Shown: piece by piece, positions 6,038-14,101 of the stretch
How the letters are laid out: every line of letters begins with the position of its first letter
Numbering within the stretch: position 1 is the first letter of the stretch
Assembly (NCBI GenBank): GCA_051009015.1
Contig: JBPCWZ010000103.1
Span: 1 to 20,326 of the forward strand
Length of the DNA stretch: 20,326 nt
Origin: JAHRAH01 sp051009015
GTDB lineage: Bacteria; Pseudomonadota; Gammaproteobacteria; Tethybacterales; Persebacteraceae
Direction: 5' to 3'
Program-made: the position numbers and the translations under genes
Notes under the pieces: generated by a model
What the model saw: the letters and a program-made list of their open reading frames with translations, nothing else
What the model was told of the DNA's origin: nothing
The model's database searches: none

Positions 6038-8722
6038 GTGAAGCCGGATATTGACAGCGGCAAAAAACAACCCGCCGCCGCCGGGGCGACTCCGCTGATG
6101 CGGCAGTATCTGGGCGTGAAAAAAGATTATCCGGATATGCTCCTGCTCTTTCGCATGGGCGATTTTTATGAAATGTTTTTTGACGATGCCGAGCGGGGGG
6201 CGCGGCTTTTGGATATTACTCTGACGCGGCGCGGGATGGCGGATGGCGAGCCGGTGCCGATGGCGGGCGTGCCGTATCATGCGCTTGAAAACTATCTGGC
6301 GAAGTTGGTGCGGCGCGGCGAATCGGCGGCGATATGCGAGCAAATCGGCGACCCCAAAGACGCCCGCCGGGGACCGATGGAAAGGCGCGTTACCCGGGTG
6401 ATAACACCGGGGACTTTGATAGACGAAGGGCTGCTGGACGAGCGGCGCGAATCTTTGGCACTGGCTTTTTTGCCGCCGAAAAAGCCCGGCGGCGTTGCCG
6501 GTTTTTCGTGGCTGGATATTTCGCGCGGGGCTTTTCGCGCCGGAGAATGCGCGGCGGGAATGTTTGACGATATTATCGCGCGGTTGCGCCCGTCCGAGAT
6601 TATCCTGCCCGAAAGCGCGGCGGGCGAATACAAAGCGGAAGTTAAGATAACGCCGCTGCCCGATTGGCGTTTTGGCGAGGATGATGCCGCCCGTGTTTTG
6701 TGTGCGCGTTTTGGCGCGCGCGAACTCGCCGCTTTCGGGCTGGACGGCAAAGGGCGGGCTGCGGCTGCGGCGGCTGCGCTTTTGCGCTATGCCGAAGACA
6801 CGCACAAACAACCGCTCAGTCATCTGGGCGGTATTGCTTTGGATGATGACGGCGCGTTTTTGCAAATGAGCGCCGCCGTCCGCCGCAGTTTGGAACTTGC
6901 AGATTCTCCGACCGGGCGGGCAGATGCGACATTGCTTTCGCAGTTGGATTCTTGTTCCACGGCGATGGGCGCGCGGTTTTTGGCGAGGTTGTTGTGTCAT
7001 CCGCCCCGCCATCGGGCAACGGCAAAAAAGCGACTGCAGGCGGTGCGTCATTTGATGAAAGACGCCGATGGTGCCGGGCATTTGCAAAAGTTATTGCGCG
7101 AGTTGGGCGATGTTGAAAGGGCGGCGGCGAGAGTGGCGATGTTTTCGGCGCGTCCGCGCGATTTGTCAAACCTGCGCGATGTTTTCGGCAAGTTGCCGGC
7201 GGTTGTCAAGGCGGCAAAGGCGGCGAAGGAAAGCGGCGAGTTGCTGGCGGACATAGCGGCGAAGTTGGATATCGGCGCATGCGAAGAACTTGCGGCGGCG
7301 CACAATTTATTGGCGGAAGCGATGATGGAATCGCCTTCGCCGTTGTTGCGAAACGGCGGCGTGATAGCGGACGGCTATTCCCCGCAACTGGACGAATGCC
7401 GGGCATTGCAGCAGGGGGCGCAATCTTTGCTGGATGCCGCCGCCGTTGAAGCGCGCAACCAAAGCGGTATTGCCAATTTGCGCGTGGAATACAACAAGAT
7501 ACACGGGTTTTTCATAGAAGTCCCCAAAGCGGCGGCGGCAAAAGCCCCGCCGGAATGGCAAAGGCGGCAGACGCTAAAAAACGCCGAGCGTTTTATCACC
7601 CCGGAGTTGAAACGGCACGAAGACCGGGTGCTTTCGGCGGGCGAGCGGGCGCTGGCATTGGAGCGGCGTTTGTTTGATGACATTTTGCGGGCGCTGCAGC
7701 CGGCGGTTGTGCCTTTGCAACTTGTGGCGGCGGCGCTTGCCGAGTTGGATGTCGCCGTATGTTTTGCCGGGCGGGCGATGACATTGGGCTGGTGCGAGCC
7801 GGCTTTTATCGGCGGCGGCGCGATTGAGATTCGCGGCGGATGGCATCCGGTTGTCAAGGCGCAAGTGGCGCATTTTGTCGCCAATGATTTGCATTTGCAC
7901 GGCGGGCGGCGGTTGTTGACGGTAACCGGCGCAAACATGGGCGGCAAATCCACCTATTTGCGCCAGACCGCGCTGATAGTTGTGCTGGCATCGTGCGGTT
8001 CTTTTGTCCCGGCGGAATCGGCAAAGATAGGCGAGATCAGCGGCATTTTCACCAGAATAGGCGCGGCGGACGACCTGAGCCGCGGGCGTTCCACATTTAT
8101 GGCGGAGATGACGGAAGTCGCGGCGATACTGCACAATGCCGACGACAGGAGTTTGATATTATTGGATGAGATAGGGCGCGGCACTTCCACTTTTGACGGC
8201 TTGGCATTGGCATGGGCGGTTTTTGAACATTTGCTGACGCACAACCGCGCTTTGGTGCTTTTTGCCACGCATTATTATCAACTGACCGCCTTGACCGAAG
8301 CGAGCGAAGGGGCGGCGAATTGTCATCTGGCGGCGCGCGAGCACGGCGATGATATTGTATTTTTGCACCGCGTTGAAGACGGGGCGGCGAATAAAAGTTA
8401 TGGCTTGCAAGTCGCCCGTTTGGCGGGCGTGCCCGAGAGCGTTATCGCCAATGCCCGCCGCCGTTTGACAGCATTGGAAACAAACGACAAAACCCCGCAG
8501 TTGTCGCTTTTTGCCCCGGGCGGCAACAATGCGGCAAACAAAAAACCGGCAACAACAAAAGCGCCAAAAGCCAAAGATGAATCACAAACGGCGGCGGAAA
8601 AGATGCCGGAATATATCGCGGCAATAATGGAGTTGCTACAAAAAGCCAACCCCGACCAACAAACCCCGCGCGAAGCGCATGCGCTTTTGTATAAAATAAA
8701 AGCCCGCTTGCGGGATAAATAG
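6038..8722 (+). CDS. mutS: DNA mismatch repair protein MutS
   Basis: 894 residues, a full-length MutS1. It is a cytoplasmic dimer that finds mispaired bases and recruits MutL. The start is GTG at 6038, 15 nt after suhB; the next in-frame ATG (residue 21, MRQYLG) would remove the segment preceding TPLMRQYL that the family has. The mismatch-reading Phe-x-Glu is F43-Y44-E45 in MGDFYEMF. Connector, lever and clamp domains follow, with NLRVEYNKIHGFFIEV matching the conserved core. The ATPase Walker A is GANMGGKST (631-639) and Walker B is LLDEIGRGTSTFDG (D710, E711), followed by FATHYYQLT. The Ala/Lys-rich linker before the C-terminal tetramerisation region is longer than in E. coli. A small GC hairpin (about 8703-8714) lies at the end of the coding sequence, with no T-tract. 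Confidence 0.97.
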   Translation: MKPDIDSGKKQPAAAGATPLMRQYLGVKKDYPDMLLLFRMGDFYEMFFDDAERGARLLDITLTRRGMADGEPVPMAGVPYHALENYLAKLVRRGESAAICEQIGDPKDARRGPMERRVTRVITPGTLIDEGLLDERRESLALAFLPPKKPGGVAGFSWLDISRGAFRAGECAAGMFDDIIARLRPSEIILPESAAGEYKAEVKITPLPDWRFGEDDAARVLCARFGARELAAFGLDGKGRAAAAAAALLRYAEDTHKQPLSHLGGIALDDDGAFLQMSAAVRRSLELADSPTGRADATLLSQLDSCSTAMGARFLARLLCHPPRHRATAKKRLQAVRHLMKDADGAGHLQKLLRELGDVERAAARVAMFSARPRDLSNLRDVFGKLPAVVKAAKAAKESGELLADIAAKLDIGACEELAAAHNLLAEAMMESPSPLLRNGGVIADGYSPQLDECRALQQGAQSLLDAAAVEARNQSGIANLRVEYNKIHGFFIEVPKAAAAKAPPEWQRRQTLKNAERFITPELKRHEDRVLSAGERALALERRLFDDILRALQPAVVPLQLVAAALAELDVAVCFAGRAMTLGWCEPAFIGGGAIEIRGGWHPVVKAQVAHFVANDLHLHGGRRLLTVTGANMGGKSTYLRQTALIVVLASCGSFVPAESAKIGEISGIFTRIGAADDLSRGRSTFMAEMTEVAAILHNADDRSLILLDEIGRGTSTFDGLALAWAVFEHLLTHNRALVLFATHYYQLTALTEASEGAANCHLAAREHGDDIVFLHRVEDGAANKSYGLQVARLAGVPESVIANARRRLTALETNDKTPQLSLFAPGGNNAANKKPATTKAPKAKDESQTAAEKMPEYIAAIMELLQKANPDQQTPREAHALLYKIKARLRDK

Positions 8723-8793
8723 CCGGTTGCGTAAATTTTTATCGTTATCGGATATTTTGATAAAAAAGTGGTTAAAAATCGGCTTTTGGGGTT

Positions 8794-8799
8794 TATAAT
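8794..8799 (+). promoter_or_regulatory. -10 box of the DUF262-HNH gene
   Basis: TATAAT at 8794-8799, with a weak -35 candidate TTAAAA at 8772-8777 (16-nt spacer). The ATG at 8809 is 9 nt after the box and no ribosome site lies between, which predicts a leaderless mRNA. Confidence 0.6.
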
Positions 8800-8808
8800 G
8801 CGAAGACC

Positions 8809-10101
8809 ATGAATTGTTTTCCGCATCCGTCCGCCAGCATCGGTAGCCTTTGGGTAAGGCAGAAAGGCATAAACCTTGAGCCCGAGTACCAGCGGGAGGC
8901 GGCGGTGTGGGGCATTGAAAAGCGGCAGTTGTTCATTGATAGCCTGCTTAACCGCTACGATGTGCCGAAAATTTATATGCACCGCCTCCCCAAAGGTGAG
9001 TTGCACGAGTATGCGCTGGTTGATGGCAAACAGCGGCTGGGTGCTATTTGGGGTTTTATGGAAGGCGAATTTTCGTTGGCGGACGAATTCGTTATGTCTC
9101 CGCCCCGACACAGCAAAACCGATGAACCGTTGCCGAAAGCCAAAGACAAATTCAGGGATTTCCCCCAGTCGTGGCAGGAAGACTTCAAGGCGATATCGCT
9201 TCCCGTTATCATCATTGACGATGCGGACGAAGGTGCTATTGAGGAGATTTTTTCCCGCCTTAATGACGGCGAGCCGCTGAATGCGGCGGAAAAGCGCAAT
9301 GCCATAGGCGGTAAAATGTGCCGCCTTATCAAGAAAGTTGCAGAGCATAAATTCCTCTCGGAGTATGTGTCTTTCAATAAAAAGCGGTATATGGATTACG
9401 ACATCGCCGCGCGTTTTTTGCTGATTGAAGATGGCATCGCCGAAGGGCAATCACCTTATCGCGACCTGAAAAAGAAATTTCTTGACAAACTCGTCAAGGA
9501 TTATAAGGTGTTGTCGCCCAACCGCGAAAAGCAGTTGTGGGATATGACCAACAAACAACTGAATGAATTGGTCAAAGTGTTCGGCAAAAAAGACCGCCTT
9601 TTGCGCAAGCAAGGCGACTCGCAGTTGCATTATCTGTTTGTCAAACACATGACAAAGGAGTATGCTGGGCGGAATCTGTTCAGTCAGATAAGGGCGTTTT
9701 TGCCCGAGTTCCACACGGAACGGGCTGAGGCATTGAGACTTGGTCTGGAGCAGAAAACCGGGCTGCACCACTCATTGTGGGGCGAGTTTGAGCGGTTGAC
9801 GCGACAGGGCAACGACAAAAAAAGTTTGATGGAACGCGTATCCACGATGTGCAAATTCTTTCTTGAGAAATACCCTGATACTAAAATCAGGGACAAGAAG
9901 CGCAGTTTTTCCGATGCGGAAAAACACGCCATTTTTATTTTGGGCGGCAAAAAGTGCGCGGATTGTGGCATAAAGCTGGATTACGACAACTTTCAGGCAG
10001 ACCATTTTGTCCAGTGGGCACACGGCGGCGAAACTACGCTCAAAAATGCCCGTGCGCTCTGCAAAGAGTGCAACGCCAAGCGCAACGCAAAAGTCAAATA
10101 A
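8809..10101 (+). CDS. DUF262-HNH nuclease (probable phage-defence / type IV restriction-like)
   Basis: 430 residues. The N-terminal half is a DUF262 (GmrSD-N/ParB-like) domain: PEYQRE, then RQLFIDSLLNRYDVPKIY, then the nucleotide-binding DGKQR loop (72-76) in ALVDGKQRLGAIWGF. FSRLNDGEPLNAAEKRN (about 150-165) is a second conserved DUF262 block. The C-terminus is an HNH nuclease with two zinc knuckles, CADC (383-386) and CKEC (418-421), the catalytic pair DH (398-399), H405 and N413. DUF262 proteins such as GmrS, BrxU and SspE use nucleotide sensing to control nuclease attack on modified phage DNA. Those usually carry a DUF1524 nuclease, whereas this one has a classic HNH. It stands alone between mutS and apbE, looks less GC-rich than both, and has its own promoter and terminator. 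Defence function is inferred, not shown. Confidence 0.88.
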   Translation: MNCFPHPSASIGSLWVRQKGINLEPEYQREAAVWGIEKRQLFIDSLLNRYDVPKIYMHRLPKGELHEYALVDGKQRLGAIWGFMEGEFSLADEFVMSPPRHSKTDEPLPKAKDKFRDFPQSWQEDFKAISLPVIIIDDADEGAIEEIFSRLNDGEPLNAAEKRNAIGGKMCRLIKKVAEHKFLSEYVSFNKKRYMDYDIAARFLLIEDGIAEGQSPYRDLKKKFLDKLVKDYKVLSPNREKQLWDMTNKQLNELVKVFGKKDRLLRKQGDSQLHYLFVKHMTKEYAGRNLFSQIRAFLPEFHTERAEALRLGLEQKTGLHHSLWGEFERLTRQGNDKKSLMERVSTMCKFFLEKYPDTKIRDKKRSFSDAEKHAIFILGGKKCADCGIKLDYDNFQADHFVQWAHGGETTLKNARALCKECNAKRNAKVK

Positions 10102-10120
10102 AGGGTTAGCCCTTTCCCCG

Positions 10121-10150
10121 CCCGGCAAAGGAATAGCCGGGTTTATTATT
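10121..10150 (+). terminator. Terminator after the DUF262-HNH gene
   Basis: CCCGGC (10121-10126), a 9-nt loop, GCCGGG (10136-10141), then TTTATTATT. Just before it a second hairpin, AAAGGG-TTAG-CCCTTT (10100-10115), overlaps the stop codon. apbE on the opposite strand ends at 10194. Confidence 0.65.
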
Positions 10151-10193
10151 GCGATTATTCGGCTTTGTGTTTTGTAATACCAAATGCGCCAAA

Positions 10194-11183
10194 CTACCGG
10201 TGCAACCTTGCCGACATTGGCGGGGTTGTTATTGTTGCGGTTTGGGTTTTGGTTTGGATTATTCGCAGGGCTGCTTTTATTTGGCAGTTTTGCAAGATGC
10301 GGGCGGCTTGTTTTTTGTCGGCTATCACCAGCGCCGTGGCGCATGAGTCGCTTAGCGCTCCGGCGTTTGCGGCATCATCGCTTATTACTGCGGCGAGGGC
10401 GGCGTTTGTTGCCGGGCGGGCGGTTTGCGGGTTTATGATGTGGTGGTATTTTTTGCCTTCATAAACAAAGTTTTGTTCGCCGCCGCCGGATATGGCAAGG
10501 GCTTCGCCGTCTTGCAAACTTAGCGCGCCAAACACTTCGCCGCCGCCGCTCAAGCCCGCCCGCCATGGCTTGCCGTTGTTGTCGCCGAGGGCTATCATAT
10601 TGCCGCCGACATTGACCAAGGCATTTCGCACCCCCCGCGCGCGCAAAATATCGCGCGCCGCATCCAAAGCCGCGCCTTTTGCTATCGCGCCAAAATCCAG
10701 TTGTGTTTTCGGGTGCGCCGCGATGATGTTGCCGTTTGTTATCGTCATCAATCGCAGGGACGGAATGTCGGCGGCAAAACGGGCGAGGGTTTCGGCATCG
10801 GGCGGTTGTTGTGTTTTGTTTTGATGAAAACCCCACATTGACACCAAAGCACCCGCCGCCGGATTAAACAAATATTCCCCGCGCCGCGAATGATCCGCCG
10901 CCAGCGTTATCATCATTGCCATTTCCGCGCCGATGCTTACCGGCAAGTTGTCGTTTCGGATGGCGTTGTTTATGCGCGTTAGTTCTCCCGGCTGCCACGG
11001 ATGAAAACGCTTGTGCATTTTGCCAAAGTGCGCAAACACTTCGCCAATCGCCGCCGCCGCTTGTTGTTCCGGCATTTTGTTGATGGTAATGACGGCGCGC
11101 GTGCCGAATATCGCGGTTTCGCGCCGCACTTGCGGATGTTCGGGCGATGCCAAAAGCAGCGCCGCCGCAAGCGCAAAGAGCAT
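10194..11183 (-). CDS. apbE: FAD:protein FMN transferase ApbE
   Basis: About 329 residues from ATG 11183. The enzyme moves FMN from FAD onto Thr/Ser of membrane flavoproteins such as NqrB/NqrC or RnfG/RnfD in the periplasm. Family motifs are FGTRAVITI, QLDFGAIAKGAALD, NVGGNMIALG, AISGGGEQ and HHIINPQTARPA (the H-I-x-P-x-T block), followed by SDSCATALVIA. The start is uncertain. The ATG gives a hydrophobic N-terminus without positive charges. The frame remains open upstream to the gshB stop, and TRAKKRILLIIPPAM would make a proper basic-then-hydrophobic export signal if translation began at the ATT at 11228. A GTG at 11360 would overlap gshB by about 118 nt and is unlikely. Last gene of the rpmB-rpmG-gshB-apbE run. 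No flavoprotein target is in the window. Confidence 0.92.
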   Translation of the reverse strand: MLFALAAALLLASPEHPQVRRETAIFGTRAVITINKMPEQQAAAAIGEVFAHFGKMHKRFHPWQPGELTRINNAIRNDNLPVSIGAEMAMMITLAADHSRRGEYLFNPAAGALVSMWGFHQNKTQQPPDAETLARFAADIPSLRLMTITNGNIIAAHPKTQLDFGAIAKGAALDAARDILRARGVRNALVNVGGNMIALGDNNGKPWRAGLSGGGEVFGALSLQDGEALAISGGGEQNFVYEGKKYHHIINPQTARPATNAALAAVISDDAANAGALSDSCATALVIADKKQAARILQNCQIKAALRIIQTKTQTATITTPPMSARLHR

Positions 11184-11242
11184 TGCCGGCGGGATTATCA
11201 GGAGTATGCGTTTTTTGGCGCGGGTAATGGCGGCTTTGGGGT

Positions 11243-12190
11243 TTAGTGTCCGATATGCGCCATCGCCGCCGCCAGAATGTCCGCCGCCAAATCTTCGCCG
11301 GTTTGTGTTTTGACAACTTGCAAGCCGGTCGGGCAGGTAATGTTTATTTCGGTCAGGCACTCGCCGATGATGTCCAAACCGGCAAACAACACGCCTTTTT
11401 GTTTCAGGGTCGGCGCGATGATGTCGGCGATGTGTTTTTCCGCCGCGCCGAGCGGCACCGCTTTGGCTTGCCCGCCCGCCGCCATATTACTCCGGTGGTC
11501 GCCCTGTTGCGGCTTTCGCGCCAGCATTACCGATGCCGCTTTGCCGTCAATGACAAATATGCGCTTGTCGCCGTCTTTGGCTTCCGGCACATATTTTTGC
11601 GCCATTATTAATCTTTTGCCGTTATCGCCTATCATCGCCGCCGCCGCGCGCAAATTCAAATCCCCGGCGGCAAGCGCCAAAACGCCGCGCCCGCCCATTC
11701 CGTCCAGCGGTTTCAATACCGCGCCTTTGTGCTTGTTGTGAAAATCGGCGATGATATTAATATCGGCGGCGACAATGGTCGGCGGGATTAATGCCGGAAA
11801 ATCCAAAATGGCAAGTTTTTCGTTTTGCTCGCGCAATGCCCGCGGGGCATTGAAAACCGGCGCCGCCATCCGGTCCAGCAATAAAGTCGCTTCCAAAAAT
11901 GCGCCATCAACCGGCGGCTCTTTGCGCATCATCACGGCGTCAAAAAAATCGCCGCCGCGCAAAACCGCATTATCCGTCTCGCACCACGCCGCAATATCAT
12001 CAGGCGTTTGTGTTTTAATATGCGCCTTTTGCGCAAGCACACTGCAACCTTCGCCATCGGCGACAAAAGATTGAATGCCCGCCAAATGCACTTCATCGCC
12101 GCGTTCGGCGGCGGCGCGCATTATCGTAATGCTGGAATCGGTTTTGGCGTTTAGCCCTGCCGCATCGTCAATGACAAACAGCAGGCGCAA
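11243..12190 (-). CDS. gshB: Glutathione synthetase
   Basis: 315 residues, the normal length of the ATP-grasp enzyme that joins gamma-glutamylcysteine and glycine in the second step of glutathione synthesis. Conserved blocks are MRKEPPVD, FNAPRALREQNEKL, KPLDGMGGRGV (the flexible ATP-binding loop), QKYVPEAKDGDKRIFV, GDHRSNMAAGG and LTEINITCPTG. The first codon I can support is TTG at 12190, giving (M)RLLFVIDD, which matches the family N-terminus. No ATG or GTG lies close by in frame, and the ribosome site is weak. It starts 11 nt after the glycine-zipper gene, and its TAA at 11245-11243 leads straight into apbE. It pairs functionally with the glutaredoxin at the window start. Confidence 0.95.
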   Translation of the reverse strand: MRLLFVIDDAAGLNAKTDSSITIMRAAAERGDEVHLAGIQSFVADGEGCSVLAQKAHIKTQTPDDIAAWCETDNAVLRGGDFFDAVMMRKEPPVDGAFLEATLLLDRMAAPVFNAPRALREQNEKLAILDFPALIPPTIVAADINIIADFHNKHKGAVLKPLDGMGGRGVLALAAGDLNLRAAAAMIGDNGKRLIMAQKYVPEAKDGDKRIFVIDGKAASVMLARKPQQGDHRSNMAAGGQAKAVPLGAAEKHIADIIAPTLKQKGVLFAGLDIIGECLTEINITCPTGLQVVKTQTGEDLAADILAAAMAHIGH

Positions 12191-12201
12191 GATGTTGCCG
12201 T

Positions 12202-12882
12202 TTATTCCGCCGAAAAACCGGTGCGGTTTTCCAGCAAATCCAAACGGACATTGACATCAACATAATCCGTCGGGCGATAGGGCAACTTGCCGCTGGAACG
12301 CAAGCCGTTATATTCAAAAACAACATTGTAGCCGGTGATGACTTTTTTCTCGCGCTCTTCAAGCGTGCAAACGCGGATTTTTCCCGCCGAACGATGTTGA
12401 CTGCCGCGCTCGTCTTTTGCCGCGCCGCCGTTTTGCAATTCATCGCCGACAATCGCGCCGATAAGCGCGCCCGCCGCAGTTCCGGCGGTCTTGCCCGACC
12501 CTTTGCCGAGTTGATTGCCGATAATGCCGCCGGCTATGCCGCCGATTAACTCGCCTTCGGTAATGCCATCGCCATCGCCAATCTCGCTGCCGATGACCGC
12601 GCCGACTCCGGCTGCCGCATCCCTGCCGCTGCCTTTGCCGATGGCACTTCCGGCAAGCCCGCCGACAACGCCGCCGATGACTTTGCGCTCAATGTTGGAC
12701 GCTTCGCCGGGGGCATTGCCGCTTTCGCCGCGCCGCTTGCTGCGGTAGCGGCAAACTTCTTCGGTCTCAAAAACCGTCTCCACTATCGGCGACGACTCCA
12801 CAACGCGGGCGCGCTCGACATAATCGCCAAAAGCCACAGGCGCAAGCGCGCCGCAGCACAACAAAACAAACGCTTTCTTCAT
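12202..12882 (-). CDS. Exported glycine-zipper 2TM-domain protein (17-kDa surface antigen-like)
   Basis: 226 residues from ATG 12882, preceded by a strong GGAGG (complement at 12891-12895). A signal peptide (MKKAFVLLCCGALAPVAFG) probably ends at about residue 19; the CC pair does not make a good lipobox. The middle (about 69-150) holds two glycine-zipper hairpins, IGGVVGGLAGSAIGKGSG and GGIAGGIIGNQLGKGSGK, each with GxxxG spacing typical of the outer-membrane 17-kDa antigen family. The C-terminal domain has the YNVVFEYNGLRSSGKLPYRP pattern that often follows this module. The role is unknown; relatives are envelope proteins. It lies between rpmG and gshB on the same strand and probably shares the ribosomal-protein transcript. 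Confidence 0.85.
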   Translation of the reverse strand: MKKAFVLLCCGALAPVAFGDYVERARVVESSPIVETVFETEEVCRYRSKRRGESGNAPGEASNIERKVIGGVVGGLAGSAIGKGSGRDAAAGVGAVIGSEIGDGDGITEGELIGGIAGGIIGNQLGKGSGKTAGTAAGALIGAIVGDELQNGGAAKDERGSQHRSAGKIRVCTLEEREKKVITGYNVVFEYNGLRSSGKLPYRPTDYVDVNVRLDLLENRTGFSAE

Positions 12883-12901
12883 CGCGGTTTCCTCCGGGGG
12901 G

Positions 12902-13072
12902 TTATTTAATCTTCGCCTCTTTGTAGATGGCGTGTTTGCGCGCGACCGGGTCGTATTTTTTGACTTCCATTTTGTCCGGGTGCAGGCGCTTGTTTTTGGT
13001 GGCGGTGTAAAAATGCCCCGTGTCTTCGGAGGACACCAGCCGAATCTTCTCGCGCGCGCCTTTTTTTGCCAT
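12902..13072 (-). CDS. rpmG: 50S ribosomal protein L33
   Basis: 56 residues, beginning MAKKGAREKIRLVSSEDTGH and ending KHAIYKEAKIK, with the family core FYTATKNKR and the KMEVKKYDPVARKH block. This is the cysteine-free form of L33, with no zinc knuckle, so it does not depend on zinc. It begins 12 nt after the rpmB stop in the standard rpmB-rpmG order. Confidence 0.97.
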   Translation of the reverse strand: MAKKGAREKIRLVSSEDTGHFYTATKNKRLHPDKMEVKKYDPVARKHAIYKEAKIK

Positions 13073-13084
13073 CGTCCCGCGCGG

Positions 13085-13321
13085 TTAGAGTTTGGCACCG
13101 GCGGCGCGCAAGCCGGTGATGACGGCGTCAATGCCTTTTTTGTCTATCGTGCGAATGCCGCCGGCCGACACGCGCAAAGTAATATAGCGATTTTCCGCCG
13201 CCAGCCAATAGCGCTTTTTGTGGAGGTTGGGGCGGAACACGCGCTTGTTTTTGTTGTTGGCGTGCGATACGCGGTTGCCGGACATCGGCCCGCGCCCTGT
13301 TACCTGGCAAATACCGGACAT
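13085..13321 (-). CDS. rpmB: 50S ribosomal protein L28
   Basis: 78 residues. SGICQVTGRGPMSGNRVSHA is the L28 N-terminal signature; KRVFRPNLHKKRYWL and the C-terminal TLRVSAGGIRTIDKKG follow. It is the first gene of the rpmB-rpmG operon. The ATG at 13321 is only 6 nt after a minus-strand TATAAT (13333-13328) with no Shine-Dalgarno, again predicting a leaderless start. Confidence 0.97.
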   Translation of the reverse strand: MSGICQVTGRGPMSGNRVSHANNKNKRVFRPNLHKKRYWLAAENRYITLRVSAGGIRTIDKKGIDAVITGLRAAGAKL

Positions 13322-13327
13322 AACGAC

Positions 13328-13333
13328 ATTATA
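13328..13333 (-). promoter_or_regulatory. -10 box of rpmB
   Basis: The minus strand reads TATAAT (13333-13328), then GTCGTT, then ATG. A poor -35 candidate, TTGTGT, lies at 13358-13353 (19-nt spacer). Confidence 0.6.
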
Positions 13334-13365
13334 ACCCGTTTTGACGGCAAAAACACAATAAGCCG

Positions 13366-14031
13366 TTATTTTTTTTCCAGCGCCGCTATCTTGTCTTCCA
13401 GTTGCCGAAGGCGGCGCGATAACGCGTTTTGGTCAATTCCCTCGCAACAGTCGCTGACGGTCTGATGATTGACGGCATAGGCGGGGAATGCTTCGGCTTT
13501 GGCATCGGCGGTTTTGCCGATGGGGCGGGCGGGGACGCCGACAACGGTGGTATCGGCGGCGACATCTTTTACCACAACGGCATTTGAGCCGATGCGGGCG
13601 TTTTCGCCGATAGCAACCGGTCCCAGCACTTTGGCGCCCGCGCCGATGATGACGCCGCATGCCAAAGTCGGATGACGCTTGCCTTTGAAAGTTTGGGTTG
13701 TGCCGCCCAAAGTCGCGCCCTGATAGATGGAGCAATCATCGCCGACTTCGGCGGTGCCGCCGATGACAACGCCCATCCCGTGGTCAATAAAAACGCGCCG
13801 CCCCAAAACCGCCCCCGGATGAATTTCCACGCCGGTCAAAAACCGCGCCAGATGCGAAAAAAACCGCGCCAGCAAGCACCATTGCCAATTCCACAAACGA
13901 TGGCTGAGGCGGTGCAGCCAAACGGCATGCAAGCCCGGATAGCACAATACAATCTCCGCCGTCCCGCGCGCGGCGGGGTCGCGCTCCTTATAAACGGCGA
14001 TTTCTTCTCGCAGGGATTCGCGCAGGGACAT
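13366..14031 (-). CDS. cysE: Serine O-acetyltransferase
   Basis: 221 residues, the short (EpsC-like) form of CysE. It acetylates serine with acetyl-CoA to give O-acetylserine, the committed precursor of cysteine. The N-terminal helical region contains YPGLHAVWLHRLSHRLW. A left-handed beta-helix of hexapeptide repeats follows, with the active-site block DHGMGVVIGGTAEVGDDCSI and GKRHPTLACGVIIGAGAKVLG. The C-terminal tail after GVPARPIG is a coiled-coil-like extension (RRLRQLEDKIAALEKK) and does not end in the Ile typical of tails that dock into cysteine synthase. The ATG at 14031 is 8 nt after TAGAAT. It is divergent from xthA. Confidence 0.94.
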   Translation of the reverse strand: MSLRESLREEIAVYKERDPAARGTAEIVLCYPGLHAVWLHRLSHRLWNWQWCLLARFFSHLARFLTGVEIHPGAVLGRRVFIDHGMGVVIGGTAEVGDDCSIYQGATLGGTTQTFKGKRHPTLACGVIIGAGAKVLGPVAIGENARIGSNAVVVKDVAADTTVVGVPARPIGKTADAKAEAFPAYAVNHQTVSDCCEGIDQNALSRRLRQLEDKIAALEKK

Positions 14032-14039
14032 CGGCGGCT

Positions 14040-14045
14040 ATTCTA
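14040..14045 (-). promoter_or_regulatory. -10 box of cysE
   Basis: The minus strand reads TAGAAT (14045-14040), then AGCCGCCG, then ATG. No ribosome site lies in the 8-nt gap. Confidence 0.5.
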
Positions 14046-14084
14046 ACACACCGCCTTTTCGGGGCAAGTTTGCAAAGGTTGGGA

Positions 14085-14090
14085 TAGAAT
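14085..14090 (+). promoter_or_regulatory. -10 box of xthA
   Basis: TAGAAT at 14085-14090 ends 11 nt before the xthA ATG. The gap (GCACCGCCAAA) has no ribosome site, so the leader would be at most a few nucleotides. Confidence 0.5.
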
Positions 14091-14101
14091 GCACCGCCAA
14101 A

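Noticed and set aside
5651..7087. A 478-codon minus-strand open frame over suhB-mutS
   Set aside because: Shadow of suhB and mutS, with no start context and a Pro/Arg/His-rich composition.
11243..11360. GTG at 11360 as the apbE start
   Set aside because: It would overlap gshB by 118 nt, and the added residues are unlike any export signal or ApbE N-terminus.
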